A stretch of DNA of 64,000 nucleotides, taken from NCBI GenBank assembly GCA_963752695.1, contig CAVVZB010000001.1, positions 1,178,001-1,242,000 of the forward strand. The letters are read 5' to 3'. Of this stretch, positions 18,675 to 28,339 are shown in pieces. The DNA is from Bog-113 sp963752695. Lineage in GTDB: Bacteria; Acidobacteriota; Terriglobia; Bryobacterales; Bryobacteraceae. The position numbers and the translations under genes are program-made. The notes beneath the pieces were generated by a model that searched no databases, had not been told where the DNA came from, and saw nothing but the letters and a program-made list of their open reading frames with translations. Position 1 is the first letter of the stretch; each line of letters begins with the position of its first letter.

Positions 18675-19700
18675 ATGCATCGATTCCTTACGGCGGCTTC
18701 GGGCGCGATCCTCCTGCTTAGCGGCTGCACAAAACAGCCTGGGGCGGATGTGGCGGCCATGGTCAACAGCCGGCCGATCACCTACGCGGATCTTGATAAG
18801 TCGTACAAGCGGCAGTTCGTAGCCAACTCGGACGGCTCCAGCGAGGATCAGCGCCAGACGCAGAAGCTGGAGGTGCTGCGGACCATGATTGACAACGAAA
18901 TCATGCTCCAGCGGTCGGAAAAAGAAGGGCTGATGGCGACCGATTCCGAGGTGGATACAAAGTTCACGGAGCTGCGGGCACCCTACACGCAGGAAGAGTT
19001 TAACGGGTCGCTGAAGCAGCAGGGAATCACGGCAAGCGATTTGCGGGCGCAGATCCGGCGTGAATTGAGTTTGCAGAAGCTGGTCAATAAGGAGATCGTT
19101 TCCCACATTACGATCAGTGATGCGGACGTGACGGCCTATTACGCGGCAAACAAACCTAGTTTCAATTTTCCGGAACCTCACTTGCGCATGGCCCAGATTG
19201 TGGTGACACCGCAGCCGGATCCGAATGCTCGCAACTTGAAGAACGACAAGGCCCAGAATGATGAGCAGGCTCGCAAGAAGATCGAGGCGATCGCGCAGCG
19301 TTTGAAGCAAGGCGAGGACTTCGGGCAACTAGCGCAAAATTTCTCCGAAGATCCGAATACAGCTCCCAACGGCGGCGATTTAGGGCTAATCAGCGAGTCA
19401 GCTTTGGATAAGGCCAATCCGGAGTTGAAGAAAATGATTCTGGCGATGAATCCGGGGCAGCTATCTGGCGTGGTCACCACCCCGGAGGGTTATCGCATTT
19501 TCAAAATGATCTCCAAGGAGCCAGCGGGTCAGCGCGAATTAACCGACCCACGGGTCCAGCAGACGATCCGGAACTTGCTGATGAACCGCAAAGATCAATT
19601 GCTGCGGGGCGCTTACTTGGAGATCGCCAGAAGCGAAGCCAAGGTAATGAATCAGTTCGCTAAACAAGTGATGGCTCAAGCCGGCAAGGCTAAGAGCTAG
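18675..19700 (+). CDS. Parvulin-type peptidyl-prolyl isomerase lipoprotein
   Basis: 341 residues beginning MHRFLTAASGAILLLSGCTK, a clear lipobox (LLSGC). A SurA/PrsA-like N-terminal helical chaperone region (from VNSRPITYADLDKSY) precedes a parvulin domain at about 170-285 (LRMAQIVVTPQP, EDFGQLAQNFSEDPNTAPNG, GDLGLISESAL). Likely assists folding of exported proteins at the membrane. I use the ATG at 18675; an in-frame longer version overlaps the divergent oxidoreductase and would destroy the signal peptide. Confidence 0.9.
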   Translation: MHRFLTAASGAILLLSGCTKQPGADVAAMVNSRPITYADLDKSYKRQFVANSDGSSEDQRQTQKLEVLRTMIDNEIMLQRSEKEGLMATDSEVDTKFTELRAPYTQEEFNGSLKQQGITASDLRAQIRRELSLQKLVNKEIVSHITISDADVTAYYAANKPSFNFPEPHLRMAQIVVTPQPDPNARNLKNDKAQNDEQARKKIEAIAQRLKQGEDFGQLAQNFSEDPNTAPNGGDLGLISESALDKANPELKKMILAMNPGQLSGVVTTPEGYRIFKMISKEPAGQRELTDPRVQQTIRNLLMNRKDQLLRGAYLEIARSEAKVMNQFAKQVMAQAGKAKS

Positions 19701-19733
19701 TTTGGGCCCGGCACATCGGACACTTTCACCCGT

Positions 19734-19895
19734 CTACGCTGAGCGCGTGCCGCGAACGAAGTGCAAGATCAAGGAAATAACTGCAAGTACGAGCAGAATA
19801 TGGATCATTCCACCGGCAACTTTAAACACGATTAGCGAGAAAAACCAGCAGATACCCAGCACAAAGAAGAGAATCAGGAAAATCCATTTCGACAA
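19734..19895 (-). CDS. Small two-helix membrane protein (lmo0937-like)
   Basis: A TTG at 19895 preceded by GGAG nine bases upstream gives a 53-residue protein with two hydrophobic helices separated by VAGGMIHI. The pattern GGMIHILLVLAVISLILHF matches the tiny lmo0937 family found across bacteria, whose members are about 50 residues. A longer frame from 19976 exists but adds a basic non-homologous stretch. Function unknown; possibly stress-related in other taxa. Confidence 0.65.
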   Translation of the reverse strand: MSKWIFLILFFVLGICWFFSLIVFKVAGGMIHILLVLAVISLILHFVRGTRSA

Positions 19896-20081
19896 AACGA
19901 CTAGCTCCAGCCGCAGAGGCGGTGACGTTCTAAGAGCACCTTTCATTCCACACTGGTTCAGGCGCAGCAGAAACAATTCTCAGCTAAACCGGGCCTAGCT
20001 ATACACTAGGAGAGTCAAACTGCCGAACATTCAATCGGACGAACTTTTCTTGTCGACTTCAGTGTCCAGGGACCTTTTATC

Positions 20082-22469
20082 GTGAACGCTTGGCTATCCC
20101 GTATTTGCTCGATTAGCGCGGTGACCGCAGCTTTGGCGCTATTTAGCGCAGGCTGCAACCGTGATCCTAATTACGCCAAACAGCAGTATCTGAGTAGCGG
20201 AAACAAGTATTTCGACCGAGGCCGCTACAAAGAAGCGCAAATTATGTATCGCAAGGCGCTTTCAAAAGACCCGAAATTCGGAGAGGCTTATTACCGGCTT
20301 GGCCTCACTTACGAGAAATTAGGGCAGAATGCGTCGCTGGTTGGCGTACTACGGCGCACCACCGAATTGTTGCCCAAGGGAACTCCTGAATGGAACCAGT
20401 CGGCGTTAAAGCTGGGAGAATTGCTGGTACAGGGCGCAATGGCGCTGGACGTTCCGGGGAAGAACAAGCCGCTGGTGGACGAAGTAAACCAGCTGCAGAG
20501 TGTTCTGGACGCGAAGGCGCCCAAGTCGTTTGAGGCTTACCGGCTGCACGCGGATATTCTCCGGCAAGAAGCGTCGGCGGCGCTCAATCGGCAGGATGCT
20601 CCGCTAACCCGTCAGAAGCTGGAAGAATCGATTGACGCATTGCGCAAGAGCTTGGAGGTTCGCCCGAACGACGTTGAGACGTCGATAGAGTTGGGCCGGT
20701 CGCTTTCGTTCGACGGCAAAGCAGCGGAAGCCGAACAGATTTATCTGCGGCTTCTGAATCACGACAAATCGACTCCGATCGCCTATTCGGAGCTGTCTCG
20801 TATGTATATGGCGCAGAAACGCCCGGCGGAAGCGCTGGAGATACTGAAGCGCGGAATCGCGGCTTTGCCAAACGACTTTTCGTTCCGGACGATGCTGGCC
20901 GCATATTACTATTCGCAAAATGACCGGCAGGACATGGCCCGTGTGCTGTCTGAAACCGAAAGCAATTTGAAGCAGTTTCCGCAGGCCTATCTTACGGCCG
21001 GGGACTTCTACGTCCGGATCAATGATTTGGATACCGCTAGCAAGCAATACCAAGAAGGCGCGCAGAAGGATCCAAATCGCCGGGCGGAGTACGACAAGCG
21101 CGAAGTGGAAGTGATGCTACGGCAAGGCAAGAAAGACCAGGCATACACGAAGACGCTCGAAATGCTTAAGACCAATCCGAGCGATCTGGATGCACGAGCG
21201 ATTAAAGCCGGATTTATGCTGGACCGCGGCGAAGTGGGGCAAGCCATCGGAGAGCTCCAAGCCGTGGTAACCGCCAAGCCGGACAATTCCGTAGCCCGCT
21301 TCGATCTGGGGCGCGCGTTCGATGCGCGCGGCGACTATCCCCAAGCGATGCAGCAATACCGCGAGGCGTTTCGTATACGGCCCGACTATATACAGGCCCG
21401 CATCGCCCTTGCCGAGGCGCATCTAAAAGTGAAGGATTATGCAAGCGCCTTACAAAGCGCACAGGAGGCCGAGAAGTACGCGGCCGCTAATCCGAGCGCC
21501 CGGCTAGTGGAAGCCGTGGCATCGATGAACCTCGGTAAGACCGAGGAAGCGCGCAAGATTTTCGACGACTTGCTTAAGCGTTATCCGAATTACGGTGAAG
21601 CGAACCTGGAATATGGCGCCCTGAACGCTCGGGAGAAGAAGCTCGATGTTGCCCGCGAGCTGTTCCGGAAAGCTGCTGCCGCAAATCCGGCGGATATCCG
21701 GCCGGTGCTGGCTCAATCGGAAACGTATTTAGCTGAGAAACAACCCGAAAAGGCTCTGGCGTTTCTCCAATCAGAAGCAGCCAGCCACCCTGCTCGGGCG
21801 GATCTGGCGCGTGAGTACGTTCGTCTGCAAGCGCGTACGGGGCAGTTGGATGCCGCTGTGGCCGGTTATCAAAACCTGCTAACGAATTTCAAACAGAGTC
21901 CGCGAGATCTGGCCCAAACCTATGCATCCATGGGAGAAGTTTACGTCCAGAAAGGCGATTTCAATAACGCGGTGACCTACTTGGAACGCGCGCGAAAGCT
22001 GCAACCGGGCAGTATTCCGCTTCTGAACTTCCTGGCGGAGACGGATTCGCGAGCGGGCAAACAAAAAGAAGCGCAGGAGGCCTACCGGGCTGTCCTGGCG
22101 ATAGATCCCAATAATCCGCAGGCTCTCAACAACCTGGCGTTTGCAATCGCGGAGTCAGGGTCCAATCTGGATGAAGCGCTGACCATGGCCAACAAAGCGA
22201 AAGCGCAGATGCCGAATGTTAACCAAGTCAGCGACACGCTGGGGTGGATTTACATCAAGAAGCACATGGGAGAAGAAGCGACTGATGTTTTTCGGGCATT
22301 GGTGGACAAAGCTCCCGAAAACCCGACGTATCACTATCACTACTGCATGGCGCTTTTCGAGAAGGGCGATAAGGCCGGGGCCCAGAAGGAATGCAACTCG
22401 GCGCTGGCTCGCAACCCTGGCAAAAATGAAGCCGATCAGGTCCGGCAGTTGATGGCAAAACTCCAGTAG
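20082..22469 (+). CDS. Large TPR-repeat lipoprotein
   Basis: 795 residues from GTG. The N-terminus is a lipoprotein signal (TAALALFSAGCNRD). The remainder is an almost continuous tetratricopeptide solenoid, for example YFDRGRYKEAQIMYRKAL at about 42-60 and YPQAMQQYREAFRIRPDY further on, with the last repeats near 760. Similar to PEP-CTERM/XrtA-system TPR lipoproteins, but no PrsT-specific context is present here. Presumably an envelope scaffold. Downstream genes are on the opposite strand. Confidence 0.88.
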   Translation: MNAWLSRICSISAVTAALALFSAGCNRDPNYAKQQYLSSGNKYFDRGRYKEAQIMYRKALSKDPKFGEAYYRLGLTYEKLGQNASLVGVLRRTTELLPKGTPEWNQSALKLGELLVQGAMALDVPGKNKPLVDEVNQLQSVLDAKAPKSFEAYRLHADILRQEASAALNRQDAPLTRQKLEESIDALRKSLEVRPNDVETSIELGRSLSFDGKAAEAEQIYLRLLNHDKSTPIAYSELSRMYMAQKRPAEALEILKRGIAALPNDFSFRTMLAAYYYSQNDRQDMARVLSETESNLKQFPQAYLTAGDFYVRINDLDTASKQYQEGAQKDPNRRAEYDKREVEVMLRQGKKDQAYTKTLEMLKTNPSDLDARAIKAGFMLDRGEVGQAIGELQAVVTAKPDNSVARFDLGRAFDARGDYPQAMQQYREAFRIRPDYIQARIALAEAHLKVKDYASALQSAQEAEKYAAANPSARLVEAVASMNLGKTEEARKIFDDLLKRYPNYGEANLEYGALNAREKKLDVARELFRKAAAANPADIRPVLAQSETYLAEKQPEKALAFLQSEAASHPARADLAREYVRLQARTGQLDAAVAGYQNLLTNFKQSPRDLAQTYASMGEVYVQKGDFNNAVTYLERARKLQPGSIPLLNFLAETDSRAGKQKEAQEAYRAVLAIDPNNPQALNNLAFAIAESGSNLDEALTMANKAKAQMPNVNQVSDTLGWIYIKKHMGEEATDVFRALVDKAPENPTYHYHYCMALFEKGDKAGAQKECNSALARNPGKNEADQVRQLMAKLQ

Positions 22470-22482
22470 CCGGTGTGTCCGG

Positions 22483-23520
22483 TTAGGAAGCCCGTGGCTT
22501 ATATCCCGGACGGGCTCTCACGCGCATTTTCTTTCCGGGATCGTTAGCTATTTCCACCGTGATCTTTCGAAATCCGTCATTGGCGTTGGGGGCCGGATAG
22601 TAGGTGACGGAGTAGGAGTTGCCGAGATCTTCCCGGATATTCTCGAAGGCCTCGACTTGTTTTTGCCAGGTCTTGGCCCAATATGCCTTGCCACCGGTCC
22701 GGGAAGTGATCCGCTTAAAGACCCCGCTTGAAATGGAGTCTTTGTTCACCTCATTGGTCGAGATCACATAGATCGGGATTCCCTCGTCCTCGGCTACTGC
22801 GCGTACATCGTCCGGGGCGATCATGCTGCCATTATCGGGGCCGTTAGAAAATACAATTACAACTTTCCGCCCCGGAACTTTCGCTGCATCGCGCAAAGTG
22901 AGGAGCAGGCCGTTGTAGAGGGCCGTATCGTCCCCGGCCACCGCTTTTCGGAGCCCGCTGATAGCGTCACCCCGATCTTTCGTCAGCGTAGCGGCGCGGG
23001 AAAGGTTGCGGCTGAAAGTGTAAACCGCGACGGAGTCTGCGCGATCCAGACCGCGAACGAAGTCGGCGATCGCGTCTTCCGCATACACAAAGCCGCGGTA
23101 CATGAAGTTGCTGGTATCGAAAAGAACGAATACGTTGGTCCCCGAAAACGCATCGGAGTGCTCCAGACCAACCTTGGCGTTTTCCCCAGCAGGCGCCACC
23201 GCCGTTTCGGCCGCTACCATGGGACGCAGCGAGCCATCGTCCATTACCTGCATCACAGGCTTGTTGCCTTCCTCGAAAGTGGTTATTTTCTCTGGGATGC
23301 CGTCCTCGAAAATCTTGAAGTCACCAGGCTTGAGATTGTTGATATAGCGGCCGTGACCATCGGTGACCGTGAACGTCAGGACCACTAGGTCGACCTTCGA
23401 TTTAAAGACAGGAGTCTTGTCCTGCGCCAGTAGCAAGAGCGCGCCGCACGCAACTATGCAGCAAAGGCCGACGGCAACACGTATACCCGGCTTTCTCAAA
23501 GCAACATCCCCCTTGGCCAA
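22483..23520 (-). CDS. Exported VWA-domain protein, acidobacterial VWFA-related family
   Basis: 345 residues if the TTG at 23520 is used; a second TTG at 23499, behind AAGGGGGAT, gives a cleaner signal peptide (RKPGIRVAVGLCCIVACG) and 338 residues. A beta-sandwich head (VDLVVLTFTVTDGHGRYINN) precedes the VWA fold with a MIDAS-like VFVLFDTSNFMYRG (D-T-S-N instead of D-x-S-x-S) and VVIVFSNGPDNGS. It matches the lineage-expanded TIGR03436 type. Role unknown. Same strand as, and 25 bases downstream of, the 1131-residue gene, so probably an operon. Confidence 0.87.
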   Translation of the reverse strand: MAKGDVALRKPGIRVAVGLCCIVACGALLLLAQDKTPVFKSKVDLVVLTFTVTDGHGRYINNLKPGDFKIFEDGIPEKITTFEEGNKPVMQVMDDGSLRPMVAAETAVAPAGENAKVGLEHSDAFSGTNVFVLFDTSNFMYRGFVYAEDAIADFVRGLDRADSVAVYTFSRNLSRAATLTKDRGDAISGLRKAVAGDDTALYNGLLLTLRDAAKVPGRKVVIVFSNGPDNGSMIAPDDVRAVAEDEGIPIYVISTNEVNKDSISSGVFKRITSRTGGKAYWAKTWQKQVEAFENIREDLGNSYSVTYYPAPNANDGFRKITVEIANDPGKKMRVRARPGYKPRAS

Positions 23521-23545
23521 AACACTTCCATACCGTGAACGCGAT

Positions 23546-26500
23546 TTACAGGCCAGCCGGCTGACTGCCCAAACCGGGCGAAACTAGCGCGCCCGACTGG
23601 ACCTCATGCCCTACCATTCGAAGCGAACGTAGCAACGCTGGCCAATCTTCCAGATGCGACGCGAAAATCCGTTCGACTACTTTCTCGGTCCACTCCGGAA
23701 TTAAAATGTTCAGCTGACCTGGGGTGACGTGCATCTGGTCGCCGATCGCGGCCCAATATAGAGTGTTGGATTCCCAGCTTTCGGCCATGATGCGGCTCGA
23801 GTATCCCATCAGGGTCGGGAATGTTCGCAGCTTAAGCAACTCGGAGCGATAAGAGTTCGAGAGTGTGGGCTTGGGCGTGCCGAATGCTTTCGAGATGGCT
23901 TCTTCGGAGACCTCGGCAGCGCGGCTGGTGGCCAGCCGGTGAATCTCCGCGACCGCGGGTTCCTCCTGCACTGCCGGGGCGGATTCCATGCTGCAAGCCA
24001 TGAAATACATTTCTACGGGGGTGACGCTCCCGAGGGCAGCGCTGACGTTCCCACTTTCCAGATCGAAGTTGATCTGGTACATCCGATTCGGGGGCACCAA
24101 CGGCTGCAACGCTTCCAACACTTTCGCGCGGAGGTCTGTCGAAAGAGCCGATTCGGCGAGAAGCGTTTCGGCGAGGCCCATGTGGAGGTTCACCCAATGC
24201 ATTTGAGCGGGAGTGACTTTCCACCAACGCGGCAACTTCGCGCTTAAGAGCATCTGTGGTGCGAGATCTCCCCAGATGAGGGCTTGCGTTTGGGACGGGA
24301 TCAGGAAATTCTGTTCCGCTTCGGCCAAGGCATACGGCAGATTGACCAGCGATCCAACCAAGCGGCCTCCGCCATTGGCCGGCCAGCCCACACCAAGCGG
24401 CTCGGTGGATTTCCAGGTACTTCCAGTCGAACTCAAACCGACAAAATCGTGCCCGCGCACAAACAGCGGATTGGTATACAGAATCTGAGCTCCGGGCGGC
24501 GCATAGTGGATGTAGTTGAAAGCCACAAGCGTGTCGCGCAACAAGGGCGCAAGGGATCCTTCCACCGCGAGCAGCCGTTCCTGATCGCCTCCCGCTTTAT
24601 CGACCAGCGCCCGCAGGTTCAGCTTGCGCTCTGTATCGACATGTTTCTCCGGCCAATATCCCATGGCTAGGGCGTTCTTCTCGGCACCGGTGAGAGCGGT
24701 CCGGGGGAGCTGAATTTCACTGATGCGCGCGAAAGTTTTCGCCATTTGCGCCATGTCGGCCTTCTGGCCAGCCGCGGCTTTTTCCAGTGTGTCGGCGACC
24801 TGCAGGATGGTCGTGAGACTCACAATCCGCTGGGCTTCAAGCACGCGAAGCATCTCGGAAACCATCTGGGACTTAATTTCGGAATCATCGGCCTCGCTAG
24901 CGCCGGCCAGCAATTCGAGCATTCGGTCCTGCGCGGAAGTTCCGGTGGCGTTCGAACCCGTGCTCGCTAACAGCAACTTAACTCCGTTACGGGCGGCGGT
25001 GAACACGTCGCGCTCCCCGCGGATCGCGGCAAATGGCGAAAGGGTCGCGGCGAGGGCCTGGTCGGATGCGCCGGGTGGGAGCGCGCCGGTCCGGCAGAAG
25101 ATCTGCCATAGGCCGGTCAGCGCTTGCATGCTTCCGGCAGCGTCGGAGCGGAGTCCGAGGTCGTGTATTTTGTCGATTGCCTCCATCGTGTCCAGGAACC
25201 GGTTCACCGTTGCGTCCGTAACAACGGCGGAGTCCGTCAGGATGCGGTATTGCGGGCCGAAGAGGTTGAAACTGTGCGCCAGTCGCTCCACGGTGGCAGG
25301 CTGCAGCGGTTGTGAACGGTAGCGATCCAGATCGCTCAGTGCCATGAAGATTTTGAGCGGCTCATTTTCAACCGACTTGCGCGATAGGGCGAAAAGCGCT
25401 TCCAAAACGTCGTCGGGATTCTGCCAGGCGTTAGCTAACCGGGTGAGCTTGGCATCGTACTTCCCGTGAGGGTGATCGATAAAGAGGCTTCGCCAAACGT
25501 TGATTCCGCCGGGGATATGGGGCCGGCCATCAGGGTCCAGACGCAGGCGAGTGGTAAGCAACATCATGTCGGCGTTGGCGCGGAACACGGGGCGCGCCGG
25601 GCCCGGGCTGGTGACGTTGCCTCGCACCGCGCCGTAGAATCGCTTCATCCGCACAGGGTCGGTGAGGTAGGCCTGCACAGGACCATGCATGCGGGCCAGC
25701 GCGTCAAAAAGGCTGGCCATCCAACCGTCATCTTTGGTCAGCAGCTTTTCCAGGAATTGTGGGCCCTTCTCGGGCGAGACACCTGCCAACTCACCCCAGG
25801 TTGCCGCCGATTTTTGACCGCCGGGAACAATCGCGCGGCCGTTGCGGATCTCGAACATACCGCCGAAAAAGTCCAAGACATGCGCGTAAGCGCGCAGGCG
25901 CGGCATGGGGACGCTGGTTTTCAACAGATCTGCTGTTGTTCGATCAATCTTGGCCATGCCAAGGTAAAACCGGCAGAGTCCGGGATCGGCCAGGAATGCA
26001 TCTAGAAAGTCGCCTGCGCCGCGCTCTTTGGCGGTGACCCAATAATCGGGGCCGTACAGTACGGGAACCCGTGATCCGTGAAAGTCGTACGTGAATGGGC
26101 GGCTGGTGCGGAGAGCCTGCTCCAGATCGGACATGGGGAACCCGGAATCGGTCGTGAGAAAGGCGCGGGCAGCATTCACGGTTTCGAGCACCACCTCACT
26201 ACCGCAGCCGCCGCGCATTCGGAAGCCGACGATCCGGAGCAATTCGCCGGTTTGCGCCGACTCGCAGTTTTCGATCTTAATCACCTTTTCGGGACCAGCC
26301 AACTTCTCCAACTCGCGGGCTTGTGAGACATAGCGAACCAGCAGCTTCAGGTACTCGGTCGGTTCCAGAACGTCATTGCTGCGGGATGCCTGGTAGCCGT
26401 TAGTCACCACGTTACGCGCGACCGCCGGCAATACATCTTCGGGTGCTGGATCGGCGACGATAGCGGACATGCGCGCGAAGGAGCGCAGCGGTCCTGGAAT

Positions 26501-26941
26501 TTCGATGAAGTTCGCCGCGTCCTTCGGGGTAGCCGCTTCGCCGGACGGAAGGTTGAATTCCTGGCCGCCGGCCTGGCGATAAGCCGCTAAGTCGGCGGCT
26601 TGCGCGGTGCGATCGCCATCCACCAAATCGAGCAGTAAGAGACGGCGCTGGACAAGACGCGCCTGTGCAGAACCAGGGGCCAGGACGGCAAGCCATTTCC
26701 GATAGGCAGCGCGAGCCTCGGAATCGTGGTAGCGGTCCAGGAATTCGGCATACGCTCCAAGGGCAGCCGGGTCTCGCGGGTCGTGTTCGATTTCGCCCAG
26801 GAGCGCCGCACGCGCGGCTACCGCGTCTCCCGACTGCTCCAGCTGATCGGCCTTGTTCAGGGCCTCACTCGCGCCAGGCAGACGCATCGGTACGACGATG
26901 GAACATGCAAAGACAGCAAATGCCGCCCGGCCAAGCTTCAT
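23546..26941 (-). CDS. Exported 1131-residue protein, function unknown
   Basis: Not recognised. It has an N-terminal signal peptide (AAFAVFACSIVVPMRLPGAS), a short TPR-like segment up to about residue 110 (LNKADQLEQSGDAVAARAAL), then about 1000 residues that are mostly helical with no transmembrane segment and no enzyme motif I can name. Distinct patches include FNYIHYAPPGAQILYTNPLF and PRWWKVTPAQMHWVNLH. It lies just upstream of the VWA gene on the same strand and would be co-transcribed, so a cell-surface partnership is possible. It appears intact: one uninterrupted frame with ordinary codon use. Confidence 0.72.
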   Translation of the reverse strand: MKLGRAAFAVFACSIVVPMRLPGASEALNKADQLEQSGDAVAARAALLGEIEHDPRDPAALGAYAEFLDRYHDSEARAAYRKWLAVLAPGSAQARLVQRRLLLLDLVDGDRTAQAADLAAYRQAGGQEFNLPSGEAATPKDAANFIEIPGPLRSFARMSAIVADPAPEDVLPAVARNVVTNGYQASRSNDVLEPTEYLKLLVRYVSQARELEKLAGPEKVIKIENCESAQTGELLRIVGFRMRGGCGSEVVLETVNAARAFLTTDSGFPMSDLEQALRTSRPFTYDFHGSRVPVLYGPDYWVTAKERGAGDFLDAFLADPGLCRFYLGMAKIDRTTADLLKTSVPMPRLRAYAHVLDFFGGMFEIRNGRAIVPGGQKSAATWGELAGVSPEKGPQFLEKLLTKDDGWMASLFDALARMHGPVQAYLTDPVRMKRFYGAVRGNVTSPGPARPVFRANADMMLLTTRLRLDPDGRPHIPGGINVWRSLFIDHPHGKYDAKLTRLANAWQNPDDVLEALFALSRKSVENEPLKIFMALSDLDRYRSQPLQPATVERLAHSFNLFGPQYRILTDSAVVTDATVNRFLDTMEAIDKIHDLGLRSDAAGSMQALTGLWQIFCRTGALPPGASDQALAATLSPFAAIRGERDVFTAARNGVKLLLASTGSNATGTSAQDRMLELLAGASEADDSEIKSQMVSEMLRVLEAQRIVSLTTILQVADTLEKAAAGQKADMAQMAKTFARISEIQLPRTALTGAEKNALAMGYWPEKHVDTERKLNLRALVDKAGGDQERLLAVEGSLAPLLRDTLVAFNYIHYAPPGAQILYTNPLFVRGHDFVGLSSTGSTWKSTEPLGVGWPANGGGRLVGSLVNLPYALAEAEQNFLIPSQTQALIWGDLAPQMLLSAKLPRWWKVTPAQMHWVNLHMGLAETLLAESALSTDLRAKVLEALQPLVPPNRMYQINFDLESGNVSAALGSVTPVEMYFMACSMESAPAVQEEPAVAEIHRLATSRAAEVSEEAISKAFGTPKPTLSNSYRSELLKLRTFPTLMGYSSRIMAESWESNTLYWAAIGDQMHVTPGQLNILIPEWTEKVVERIFASHLEDWPALLRSLRMVGHEVQSGALVSPGLGSQPAGL

Positions 26942-27304
26942 GGGACCCCCGCTTTAGAGACACACTTTATCACGACCATTCCCGTCGCGAAAGCCCCCCG
27001 TTCAGTGGATCGCGGCTTTGAATGGCCAGTATCGGGCCATTGAAGGAACGCCCAATGCGCCTGAGCGATCTCCGGCGACTTGGCTACAAGAGGCCCTTGG
27101 GCGAGCTCCCCGGAAACGAATGCTGCGCGGTGAACCATGACAAGAGAAGGCTCACTGCGCAGAGAAGCGCAATGAGCGCGGCCCGAATTACTGCCGTAGA
27201 TTTAGTCCTACGCACCAGAGTTGGCACTCCACGTTATCGCGGCCACCTTCGGCGCTGGGGCCCTCGTTCGTATACTGGGAACGACGAATCTTGGGTTTCG
27301 GTTG
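26942..27304. other. Intergenic region between divergent genes, no gene seen
   Basis: About 360 bases between the 1131-residue gene and the exonuclease gene. Short open frames exist on both strands but have no signal peptide, ribosome site or recognisable motif. It should hold the two divergent promoters; I saw no clear -35/-10 pair. Confidence 0.5.
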
Positions 27305-28339
27305 ATGTTGAAAGTAACCGGCAACGGGCTGTGGTGCGAGGCCGGGCAGTTTTACATCGACCCGTGGTGCCCTGTGGATCGCGCCATCATCACCCATGCC
27401 CACTCCGACCATGCGCACTGGGGTTGTAAGGCATACCTGTGTGCAGAGGAAGGCAAAGCTGTTCTGCGGGCGCGGATGGGACCGGACCCGCTCATCGAGA
27501 GCGCCCTTTGGGAAGCGCCAGTTAAGTTTGGCGACGTGCGCGTTTCCTTTCACCCGGCCGGTCACATCTTAGGTTCGGCACAAGTTCGGGTGGAACGGGA
27601 TGGCGAAGTCTGGGTGGTATCGGGTGACTATAAGCTGGAACCGGACCGCACATGCCGGTCCTTTGAGCCGGTCCGTTGCCACACGTTCATCACCGAGTCC
27701 ACATTCGGACTGCCGATTTACCGGTGGCGGCCGCAGCCTGAAATATTCACGGAGCTGGATGCGTGGTGGCGGGGAAATCAGCTTGCCGGGAAGGCTAGCG
27801 TGCTCTTGGCGTACTCGCTCGGAAAGGCGCAACGCTTGTTGGCCGGTGTCGACCCGGACATCGGGCCCATCTTTTGCCATGGCGCGGTACAAAAGCTCAA
27901 CAAGGTTTACGTCGAAGCTGGAATCCCGTTGCCACACACCGAGTGTGCCGGGGGTGTGGAGAAGGGATTTGATTGGTCGAAGGCTCTGATTGTAGCGCCG
28001 CCGTCGGCGAACGGATCGCCCTATCTGCGCAAGTTTGGGGCTGTCTCGACAGCTTTCGCCTCGGGATGGATGCGCATTCGGGGAACACGGCGTAGGCGGG
28101 CTATCGACCAGGGCTTTGTGCTTTCCGATCACGCCGATTGGCCAGGACTGTTAAGCGCAATCGATGCGACCGGCGCGGAACGCGTGATGGTGACGCACGG
28201 CTACCGGCTGCCGCTGGTGCGCTGGTTGTGTGAAAAAGGGTTGGATGCCAAGCCGCTCGAAACGCGTTTCGAAGGCGAGCGGCTAGAGACTGGCGACATC
28301 GATTCCACGGAAGCGGCGGAAAGCGATACCGAGACATGA
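27305..28339 (+). CDS. Ligase-associated MBL-fold exonuclease
   Basis: 344 residues from the ATG at 27305 (MLKVTGNGLWCEAGQFYIDP). Metallo-beta-lactamase/beta-CASP fold of the TIGR04122 (SNM1/Psn-like) type: THAHSDHAHWG with H31, H33, D35 and H36, AGHILGSAQV, VVSGDYKLEPD and a C-terminal LSDHADWPGL. It processes DNA ends alongside the ATP-dependent ligase. The stop overlaps the ligase ATG (ATGA), so they are translationally coupled. The helicase and PdeM partners are at 7.2-10.3 kb. Confidence 0.9.
   Translation: MLKVTGNGLWCEAGQFYIDPWCPVDRAIITHAHSDHAHWGCKAYLCAEEGKAVLRARMGPDPLIESALWEAPVKFGDVRVSFHPAGHILGSAQVRVERDGEVWVVSGDYKLEPDRTCRSFEPVRCHTFITESTFGLPIYRWRPQPEIFTELDAWWRGNQLAGKASVLLAYSLGKAQRLLAGVDPDIGPIFCHGAVQKLNKVYVEAGIPLPHTECAGGVEKGFDWSKALIVAPPSANGSPYLRKFGAVSTAFASGWMRIRGTRRRRAIDQGFVLSDHADWPGLLSAIDATGAERVMVTHGYRLPLVRWLCEKGLDAKPLETRFEGERLETGDIDSTEAAESDTET

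Noticed and set aside
26938..27138. A 66-residue minus-strand frame between the 1131-residue gene and the exonuclease gene
   Set aside because: No ribosome site, no signal peptide, no motif; its composition looks like chance reading in GC-rich DNA.
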